Assembly: GCA_017577925.1 (NCBI GenBank)
Contig: PKQU01000106.1
Span: 1 to 7,240 of the forward strand
Length of the DNA: 7,240 bases
Reading direction: 5' to 3'
From: Bacillota bacterium
Lineage (GTDB): Bacteria > Bacillota > Bacilli > Calditerricolales > Calditerricolaceae
Every line of letters begins with the position of its first letter. Positions within the stretch are counted from its first letter, which is position 1. Positions 1-4,751 of this stretch are shown piece by piece. Both the position numbers and the translations under genes were made by a program. The notes below the pieces were generated by a model. That model was not told where the DNA came from. It did no database searches and saw only the letters and a list, made by a program, of their open reading frames with translations.

Positions 1-198
1 CCCCTTGAGGCGGCGGTCGGCTTGGTCAGCGCGGAAATGATCGTGCCGTACCCGCCGGGTGTACCGGCCGTGCTGCCCGGAGAGCGGTTCAGCGCCGATG
101 TGGTGGCGTATCTCCGCGCCGTGCGCGACGGCGGCGGTCATCTCCAGGGCGCGGCGGACCCCACGCTGGAGACGGTGCGGGTATGGCCCGGTGCGTAA
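1..198 (+). CDS. yaaO: Orn/Lys/Arg decarboxylase family protein, C-terminal fragment (YaaO-like)
   Basis: Frame 1 is open from the left edge to a TAA at 196-198 and gives 65 residues; the 5' part is outside the window. The fragment contains SAEMIVPYPPGVPAVLPGER, which resembles the C-terminal domain signature of PLP-dependent ornithine/lysine/arginine decarboxylases (the Y/F-PPGIP...PGE stretch). The rest (VVAYLRAVRDGGGHLQGA) also fits the end of that domain. In Bacillus subtilis the gene immediately before tmk is yaaO, a member of this family, so position agrees with sequence. The catalytic lysine and PLP domain are not visible, so substrate (arginine, lysine or ornithine) cannot be read here. 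The family assignment is from motif memory, not a search. Confidence 0.8.
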   Translation, partial: PLEAAVGLVSAEMIVPYPPGVPAVLPGERFSADVVAYLRAVRDGGGHLQGAADPTLETVRVWPGA

Positions 199-224
199 CC
201 GGTGAAACCGCGTCAGGGTCGACA

Positions 225-232
225 GAAAGGGG
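225..232 (+). promoter_or_regulatory. Ribosome binding site deciding the tmk start
   Basis: A purine-rich GAAAGGGG stretch ends seven bases before the GTG at 240. The upstream in-frame ATG at 183 lies inside the yaaO coding end and would add 19 residues (ARCVTGETASGS...) that do not resemble the thymidylate kinase N-terminus. The site therefore supports the GTG at 240. Confidence 0.65.
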
Positions 233-239
233 ACGCAGC

Positions 240-938
240 GTGGCAAACGGGCTGTTCATCACCTTTGAAGGACCGGATGGTGCGGGAAAGACGACACAGT
301 TGCGCCGGTTGGCTTCTTTCCTCACGTCGCGCCTCAAGCGGCCGGTGGTCACCACGCGGGAACCGGGCGGGACGCGCATTGGTGATGCCGTCCGCGCCAT
401 TTTGCTCGACCCGGCGCACGCCGAGCTGTGCCGCGAAGCGGAGATGCTTCTCTATGCGGCGTCCCGGGCGCAGCACGTGGCCGAACGCATTCGGCCGGCG
501 CTGGCGGCGGGTGCGGTGGTTCTCTGCGACCGGTATGTCGACGCCTCGCTGGCGTATCAGGCGTACGGCCTAGGTATCGATCCGGCCGTCGTGGTCGCGG
601 TCAACCGCTTTGCCACCGGTGGTCTTCTCCCGCACCGCACGTACCTCCTCGACATTGACCCGTCCGAGGGCCTGCGCCGGGTACGGGCACGCGGCGGACC
701 AGGCGCCGACCGCATTGAGCAAAAGGCCCTCGCCTATCACCAACGGGTGCGCGAGGCGTTTCTCCGCTTGGCGGCTGACGACCCGCAGCGCATCCGCGTG
801 ATTGACGCCAGCCGGCCGGAGGAAGAAATTGCCCGGGAAATCGCGGCCGACTGCTGGGCGCTGTGTCAGCGGCTGCTACCGGAAATGGGAGGGGCGGGCG
901 ATGAAACTGGTTGTGGCTGTGGTCCAGGACAAGGATAG
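240..938 (+). CDS. tmk: Thymidylate kinase (dTMP kinase)
   Basis: Phosphorylates dTMP to dTDP with ATP, an essential cytoplasmic step of dTTP supply. The GTG start gives 232 residues beginning VANGLFITFEGPDGAGKTTQ. The P-loop is GPDGAGKTT at about residues 11-19. The TREPGG motif is at 39-44, SRAQH at 75-79, the DRY motif (CDRYVDASLAYQ) around 96-107, and the LID segment (GGPGADRIEQ) around 152-161. All catalytic landmarks look intact. The GTG is preferred because a ribosome binding site precedes it and the protein then starts like other Tmk proteins. Bacterial Tmk is usually about 205-215 residues; here about 20 extra residues (ending GDETGCGCGPGQG) follow the normal end. The last 38 bases overlap darA in another frame. 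It starts 41 bases after yaaO. Confidence 0.96.
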   Translation: MANGLFITFEGPDGAGKTTQLRRLASFLTSRLKRPVVTTREPGGTRIGDAVRAILLDPAHAELCREAEMLLYAASRAQHVAERIRPALAAGAVVLCDRYVDASLAYQAYGLGIDPAVVVAVNRFATGGLLPHRTYLLDIDPSEGLRRVRARGGPGADRIEQKALAYHQRVREAFLRLAADDPQRIRVIDASRPEEEIAREIAADCWALCQRLLPEMGGAGDETGCGCGPGQG

Positions 939-1227
939 CCATGCGCTGTCCCAAGCGCTCGTGGCCAAGGGCTATCGCGCCACAAAACTGGCCAGCACCG
1001 GCGGCTTTTTACGCAGCGGCAACACCACCTTTCTCATCGGCGTGGATGACGCGCAGGTTGACGCGGTGTTGGCCATCATCGAAGAGACGTGCCGTCGCCG
1101 TACCCAGCTGGTGCCGCCGTCGGAGGTGGGCGGGGGCACGGAATCCTTCGCCCCGTATCCGGTGGAGGTGTCGGTGGGCGGGGCGACGGTGTTCGTCTTG
1201 CCGGTTGACCGGTTCGTGCACCTGTGA
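901..1227 (+). CDS. darA: Cyclic di-AMP receptor DarA/PstA (PII-like, YaaQ)
   Basis: A 108-residue PII-like signalling protein, close to the 109 of B. subtilis DarA (YaaQ). In Firmicutes this family binds cyclic di-AMP as a trimer in the cytoplasm; its downstream target is not well established. The sequence begins MKLVVAVVQDKDSHALSQAL. The loop around residues 24-47 (GYRATKLASTGGFLRSGNTT) keeps the residues I recall as ligand contacts in structures of S. aureus PstA: R26, A27, T28, F36, L37, N41 and G47. The C-terminal strand ends VFVLPVDRFVHL. The ATG at 901 is preceded by GGGAGGGG at 887-894. A longer in-frame start at 802 would add 33 residues that lie inside tmk and match nothing. The gene overlaps the tmk end by 38 bases, which suggests translational coupling. 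Confidence 0.95.
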   Translation: MKLVVAVVQDKDSHALSQALVAKGYRATKLASTGGFLRSGNTTFLIGVDDAQVDAVLAIIEETCRRRTQLVPPSEVGGGTESFAPYPVEVSVGGATVFVLPVDRFVHL

Positions 1228-1262
1228 GCCCGTGTTTCCGGTAGCGGAAGGAGGGCAAAACC

Positions 1263-1703
1263 GTGAAGATCGACCAACTCGGTTCCTTGCGTCCGGGCGT
1301 CGTTTCCAAGCCGGTGGCGCGCGTGGTGGCGGGTGGCTCCTCCTTTGCCGATGTGCTCGACGACGAGCGCCGGCGCTTGGAGCAAGCGGCCTATGAGCAG
1401 CTTTTGGCCGACATCGAGCGCCAGGGCCGTCAGTTGGCCCACACCCGCAGCGCGCGGGATTTGCTCGCCTACAAGGCGCTGATCCAGCGGTTTGTACGTG
1501 AGGTGGTCGAACGTGCACTCACTGTCGAGGAACGGCACGGGCAGGATCGTCGGCGCCGTCCGCGCGTGTACAAGCTGCTTCGCGTGCTCGACGAAAAGCT
1601 GCTAGATCTCTCCCGCGCCGTGCTCGCGAAGGAAACGCCGCACCTGGAGGTTCTGGCGCGCATCGGGGAAATCCACGGCCTGTTGGTGAACTTTTGTTTA
1701 TAG
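1263..1703 (+). CDS. yaaR: YaaR family protein (DUF327), function unknown
   Basis: Encodes 146 residues, the same length I recall for B. subtilis YaaR, and sits in the same place between yaaQ and holB. It starts with GTG; AAGGAGGG at 1248-1255 lies seven bases upstream. The protein is basic and mostly helical in appearance. A poorly conserved N-terminus (residues 1-35) is followed by a helix-rich domain with TRSARDLLAYKALIQRFVRE near 61-80, VEERHGQDRRRRPRVYKLL near 88-106 and a conserved-looking end, IGEIHGLLVNFCL. No enzyme motif, signal peptide or membrane segment is visible. Its biochemical role is not known to me; co-location with DarA and replication genes is conserved but does not define a function. 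It follows darA after a 35-base gap and precedes holB by 18 bases. Confidence 0.9.
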   Translation: MKIDQLGSLRPGVVSKPVARVVAGGSSFADVLDDERRRLEQAAYEQLLADIERQGRQLAHTRSARDLLAYKALIQRFVREVVERALTVEERHGQDRRRRPRVYKLLRVLDEKLLDLSRAVLAKETPHLEVLARIGEIHGLLVNFCL

Positions 1704-1721
1704 GGGCAGGAGGCGGGGACG

Positions 1722-2714
1722 ATGGCGTGGCGCGACGTGTCGGAACAAGAAGCGATTGTGGAGCGGCTTCGCGCGGCACTGCGCCTGGGGCGCGTGGCCC
1801 ACGCGTATCTGTTTGCCGGTCCGCGCGGAGTGGGCAAGAAGAAAATGGCCCGGGAGTTGGCCAAGGCACTGGTGTGCGCGCGCGGCGGTGACGAGGCGTG
1901 CGACGCGTGTCGCGATTGCCGGCGCGTGGAGGAGGGCAATCACCCGGACGTGCGCTGGATCGCCCCTGAGGGGGCCAGCCTGCGTATCGAGCAGATTCGC
2001 GAGCTGAAGCGCGAGGCGGCGTACCGGACACTGGAAGCCCGACAGAAGGTGGTGGTGCTGGAGCGGGCGGATACGTTGACCGCGCAGGCGGCCAACAGCC
2101 TGCTGAAGTTTCTGGAAGAGCCGCCGGTTCCCACCGTGGTGGTGCTGTTGACCGAAAACGCCCATTCCCTGTTGCCGACGATTCGCTCCCGCTGCCAGCT
2201 TATCACCTTTCCGCCGCTGGATGCCGAGTGGGTGGCCGCACGATTGACGCGCGAGGGCGTGCCGGCGGGCCAGGCCCGACTGGCCGCGCACCTGGCCCCG
2301 GGGCTGGACGCGGCGCGCCAGATCTGCCAGTCGGAATGGTTTGCACCCCTAAAAACCCTAGTGATACAATGGACGCAGGACCTCGTGCAACAGGGGGCGC
2401 AAAGCCTGCTCACGCTGCAAGACAAGCTGTTCGCGCGAAACCCGGAGCGTGAGGAGGTCCTGCTCTGGTGCGACCTTCTCCTGTTGTGGTACCGAGACGT
2501 GTTGCACGTTCAGCTCGGGCGGCGCGAGCGTCTGGCGTTCGCCGAGTGCCGCAACGAGCTGGAGCGCCAGGCTGCCCAGTGGTCGCAAGCGGGCGTCCTG
2601 CAAGCCCTTGACGCCGTGCTTGCGGCGCGGAAGCGGCTTGCGCTTCCCACGAACGCCCAGCTTGTCGTGGAACAGCTGGCGATTCGTTTATTGGAGGGAA
2701 TTCGATGTGCTTGA
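1722..2714 (+). CDS. holB: DNA polymerase III delta' subunit
   Basis: A clamp-loader AAA+ subunit of 330 residues; it helps load the DnaN sliding clamp with delta and tau/gamma. Landmarks in order are HAYLFAGPRGVGKK (P-loop region at 27-40), four zinc-type cysteines at 52, 60, 63 and 66 (C-x7-C-x2-C-x2-C), the ADTLTAQAANSLLKFLEEPP box at about 116-135, and the SRC motif at 156-158. The C-terminal half (LLLWYRDVLHVQLG, then LDAVLAARKRL) resembles the Bacillus delta' collar domain. In the P-loop the usual Ser/Thr after the invariant Lys is another Lys (GKK), so ATP hydrolysis by this subunit is doubtful; loss of function at this site is usual for delta'. AGGAGG at 1708-1713 lies eight bases before the ATG. 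The stop overlaps the ricT start by eight bases. Confidence 0.95.
   Translation: MAWRDVSEQEAIVERLRAALRLGRVAHAYLFAGPRGVGKKKMARELAKALVCARGGDEACDACRDCRRVEEGNHPDVRWIAPEGASLRIEQIRELKREAAYRTLEARQKVVVLERADTLTAQAANSLLKFLEEPPVPTVVVLLTENAHSLLPTIRSRCQLITFPPLDAEWVAARLTREGVPAGQARLAAHLAPGLDAARQICQSEWFAPLKTLVIQWTQDLVQQGAQSLLTLQDKLFARNPEREEVLLWCDLLLLWYRDVLHVQLGRRERLAFAECRNELERQAAQWSQAGVLQALDAVLAARKRLALPTNAQLVVEQLAIRLLEGIRCA
2341..2370 (+). promoter_or_regulatory. Candidate sigma-A promoter inside holB
   Basis: TTGCAC at 2341-2346 (four of six matches to TTGACA) is followed after 18 bases by TACAAT at 2365-2370 (five of six to TATAAT). An extended -10 TG lies at 2362-2363. The segment is AT-rich compared with the surrounding GC-rich gene and uses the uncommon codons CTA and ATA. 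Transcription from here would run through the end of holB into ricT and yabA. This is pattern matching only; chance occurrence inside a coding region is possible. Confidence 0.35.
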
Positions 2715-3516
2715 GGTGGTAGGCGTCCGCTTCAAACGGGCGGGGAAAATTTACTACTTTGATCCCGGCGGGCTGCCCGTGCAGTCGGGTGATCCCGTGC
2801 TGGTGGAGACGGCGCGGGGGATCGAGTACGGGTGGGTCGCGGTCGGGCGCCGGCAGGTGGACGAGCAAGACGTTGTCCTGCCGCTGAAAAACGTGATCCG
2901 CATCGCCGATGAACAGGACGCCGCCCAGATGGAACGGAACCGGGAAGATGCCAAGCGCGCGTACGCGATATGCAAGGAGAAGATCGCCGAGCACGGGCTG
3001 CCGATGAAGCTGGTCGACGCCGAATACACTTTTGACCGCAACAAGCTGATTTTTTACTTTACCGCGGAAGGACGCGTCGACTTTCGCGAGCTGGTCAAGG
3101 ACCTGGCCGCCGTCTTTCGCACGCGCATCGAGCTGCGGCAGATCGGCGTACGGGATGAAGCGAAGATGTTGGGCGGCATCGGCCCATGCGGTCGGCTCCT
3201 CTGTTGCTCGACGTTCCTTGGCGATTTTGAGCCGGTTTCCATCAAGATGGCCAAAGACCAGAACCTGTCCCTCAACCCGGCGAAAATATCCGGCTTGTGC
3301 GGCCGTCTCATGTGTTGCCTGCGGTACGAGCACGAAACCTATGCCCAGGTTCTCGCCACGCTGCCGGACGTCGGCGATGAGATCGAGACGCCGCTCGGCA
3401 GGGGACGCGTGGTGGGCCTGAACATTTTGGCCGAGCAGGTCCAAGTGGATGTATACGAAGCGGGACGCATCGTTGCGTTTTCCGTCGACGAGCTGAGGAC
3501 CGCCGTTGACGGGTGA
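2707..3516 (+). CDS. ricT: RicT (YaaT), PSP1-domain protein of the RicAFT/RNase Y complex
   Basis: A 269-residue PSP1-domain protein, close to the 275 of B. subtilis YaaT/RicT. There it joins RicA (YmcA) and RicF (YlbF) in an iron-sulfur complex that works with RNase Y in mRNA processing and affects competence, sporulation and biofilm formation. The sequence starts VLEVVGVRFKRAGKIYYFDP. The core has two cysteine boxes, GPCGRLLCC (C161, C166, C167) and GLCGRLMCC (C198, C203, C204), separated by a stretch with FLGDFEPVSIKMAKDQNLSL. These are the cluster-ligand region of the family and look intact. The GTG at 2707 is chosen because TTGGAGGG (2691-2698) lies eight bases upstream and the protein then begins like the family. 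Upstream in-frame codons back to 2449 lie inside holB and are out-of-frame noise. The start overlaps holB by eight bases, which suggests coupled translation. Confidence 0.95.
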   Translation: MLEVVGVRFKRAGKIYYFDPGGLPVQSGDPVLVETARGIEYGWVAVGRRQVDEQDVVLPLKNVIRIADEQDAAQMERNREDAKRAYAICKEKIAEHGLPMKLVDAEYTFDRNKLIFYFTAEGRVDFRELVKDLAAVFRTRIELRQIGVRDEAKMLGGIGPCGRLLCCSTFLGDFEPVSIKMAKDQNLSLNPAKISGLCGRLMCCLRYEHETYAQVLATLPDVGDEIETPLGRGRVVGLNILAEQVQVDVYEAGRIVAFSVDELRTAVDG

Positions 3517-3548
3517 GTGCCAGCGCGTGCGGCAGGGGTGGAGGGTGC

Positions 3549-3902
3549 GTGGAGAAACGGGAACTGGTGGAACTCGTCGCCCAGTTGGAAGCGCAGATCG
3601 GCCAGATTGCCCAGGAGCTGGGGAAGGTGAAGCAACACGTGGCCGCGCTGCTGGAGGAAAACCAGCGGATTCACCTGGAGAACCAGCACCTGCGCCGTCT
3701 CCTCAGTGCCTACAAGGCGGCGGACGGCGAGGAACGGCACCGCGCCACAAAGCCGGCTCCGGTGGGGGAAGGGTATGACAACTTGGCCCGCCTGTACCAG
3801 GAAGGCTTTCACATTTGTAACCTGCACTACGGCAGCTTGCGTACCGAAGGGGACTGCTTGTTCTGCCTCGCCTTCCTGCACAAAGCGCCAACAGGCCCGT
3901 GA
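3549..3902 (+). CDS. yabA: Replication initiation control protein YabA
   Basis: A 117-residue protein, very near the 119 of B. subtilis YabA. That protein is a tetramer that binds DnaA and DnaN and restrains re-initiation at oriC. The N-terminus (VEKRELVELVAQLEAQ...) is a leucine-rich coiled coil to about residue 53, followed by a polar linker to about 72. The conserved GEGYDNLARLYQEGFHICN leads into a zinc-type end: H88, C90 and H93, then C103 and C106 (DCLFC). The GTG at 3549 is chosen by homology (compare MDKKELFD in Bacillus). An earlier in-frame GTG at 3513 overlaps the ricT stop and would add 12 unlike residues. The purine run AGGGGTGGAGGG (3534-3545) precedes it, with the GGAGGG core only three bases from the start and AGGGG at ten. 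The stop codon lies in the loop of a terminator hairpin. Confidence 0.95.
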   Translation: MEKRELVELVAQLEAQIGQIAQELGKVKQHVAALLEENQRIHLENQHLRRLLSAYKAADGEERHRATKPAPVGEGYDNLARLYQEGFHICNLHYGSLRTEGDCLFCLAFLHKAPTGP

Positions 3903-3918
3903 GCGGGGCCTGTTTTTT
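3890..3918 (+). terminator. Intrinsic terminator overlapping the yabA stop
   Basis: A perfect nine-base stem, AACAGGCCC (3890-3898) with GGGCCTGTT (3906-3914), encloses a seven-base loop and runs into a T-tract at 3913-3918. The yabA TGA (3900-3902) is in the loop, so a terminating ribosome would cover the hairpin. It should end or attenuate the tmk-to-yabA transcript before yabB. Confidence 0.85.
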
Positions 3919-3925
3919 CATCGGC

Positions 3926-3933
3926 AAAGGAGA
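3926..3933 (+). promoter_or_regulatory. yabB ribosome binding site with short spacing
   Basis: AAAGGAGA at 3926-3933 is a good anti-16S match. The GGAG core ends only three bases before the ATG at 3936, and about twelve before an in-frame GTG at 3945. Neither spacing is ideal, so the exact yabB start is uncertain by three codons. Confidence 0.6.
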
Positions 3934-3935
3934 CG

Positions 3936-4694
3936 ATGAATGACGTGGAACGCACTGTTCCGCTGTTGCCCGGCGAGCGGGTCGACGATCTGATGGCCGG
4001 TGGCCTGGCGATCATTCAGCACCCCGGGGTGTTTTGCTTTTCCCTGGATGCCGTGCTGCTGGCCCGTTTCGTTACCCTCCCGCCGCGCGGGCGCGTCGTG
4101 GATCTGTGTACAGGTAACGGCATCATTCCGCTGCTGCTGTCCACGCGGACGGCGGCGGAAATCGTCGGCGTGGAGATCCAGGAACGCCTGTGTGACATGG
4201 CCCGGCGCAGCGTGACGCTGAACGGCCTTGACGACCGCGTATCCATCTTGTGTCGCGATTTGCGGATGTGCACCGAGGTCTTACCGGTGGGCACCTTTGA
4301 CGTCGTAACGGCCAACCCGCCCTACTTGCCCCGCGACGGGGCCGACGTCAGCCCCAATCCTTACCTGGCGGCGGCCCGCCATGAGCTCTTCTGCACGCTG
4401 GAGGACGTGGTGCGCGTGGCCAGCCGGCTGGTCAAGTCCGGCGGGCGGGTGGCCCTCGTGCACCGTCCGGCGCGCCTGGTGGAGCTCTTTTCGCTCATGC
4501 GGCAGTACCGCGTGGAGCCCAAGCGCGTGCGTCTGGTTCACCCCTATGCCGACCGTCCGGCCAACCTCGTGCTGGTTGAGGGCATCCGCGATGGCGGCGT
4601 GGAGCTGCGCGTGATGCCGCCTTTGGTGGTCTACCGCGCCCCGGGGGTGTACACGGACGAGGTGCTTCGCATCTACGGCGGGGGCACGGCGTGA
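3936..4694 (+). CDS. yabB: TrmN6-type tRNA adenine-N6 methyltransferase (YabB)
   Basis: A SAM-dependent Rossmann-fold methyltransferase of 252 residues, resembling B. subtilis YabB and E. coli TrmN6 (YfiC), which methylates N6 of A37 in tRNA1(Val). Motif I is VDLCTGNG at 55-62, and the acidic SAM-ribose position is in VGVEIQE (78-84). The catalytic NPPY motif at 127-130 is typical of amino-group adenine methyltransferases. Strong family-like stretches are FSLDAVLLARF (35-45) and LVHRPARLVELFSLMRQY (174-191). The ATG at 3936 is chosen, though the GTG at 3945 is also possible. It follows a terminator, so it may have partly separate expression; no convincing promoter is visible in the 33 bases between yabA and yabB. 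The tRNA substrate is inferred from family, not visible. Confidence 0.92.
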   Translation: MNDVERTVPLLPGERVDDLMAGGLAIIQHPGVFCFSLDAVLLARFVTLPPRGRVVDLCTGNGIIPLLLSTRTAAEIVGVEIQERLCDMARRSVTLNGLDDRVSILCRDLRMCTEVLPVGTFDVVTANPPYLPRDGADVSPNPYLAAARHELFCTLEDVVRVASRLVKSGGRVALVHRPARLVELFSLMRQYRVEPKRVRLVHPYADRPANLVLVEGIRDGGVELRVMPPLVVYRAPGVYTDEVLRIYGGGTA

Positions 4695-4710
4695 GCACCC
4701 GGTGCGGGCC

Positions 4711-4741
4711 AAAAAGAAACGCCGCGGCATGTTGCCGCGGC
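4711..4741 (-). terminator. Terminator of the TRAP transporter operon
   Basis: A perfect nine-base inverted repeat, GCCGCGGCA (4721-4729) with TGCCGCGGC (4733-4741), has a three-base loop. On the minus strand it is followed by GTTTCTTTTT (4720-4711), ten bases after the transporter stop at 4752-4754. On the plus strand the hairpin is followed by AATGGGG with no T-run, so it is not a classical terminator for yabB. Confidence 0.85.
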
Positions 4742-4751
4742 AATGGGGCCG

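Noticed and set aside
972..1538. Minus-strand open frame of 188 codons over darA and yaaR
   Set aside because: Overlaps two conserved plus-strand genes and shows no motif of its own.
1683..1704. TTGGTG with a TATAGG-like element before holB as a promoter
   Set aside because: Spacing is only about 10 bases, too short for a sigma-A promoter.
2410..3444. Minus-strand open frame of 344 codons opposite holB and ricT
   Set aside because: Antisense shadow of two well-identified genes; no plausible ribosome binding site or family signature.
3513..3548. Longer yabA start at GTG 3513 overlapping the ricT stop
   Set aside because: The added residues (SASACGRGGGC) do not resemble YabA, and no well-placed ribosome binding site precedes it.
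4694..4705. GCACCCGGTGC palindrome just after yabB as a terminator
   Set aside because: The five-base arms leave a one-base loop and no T-run follows; unlikely to act as a terminator.
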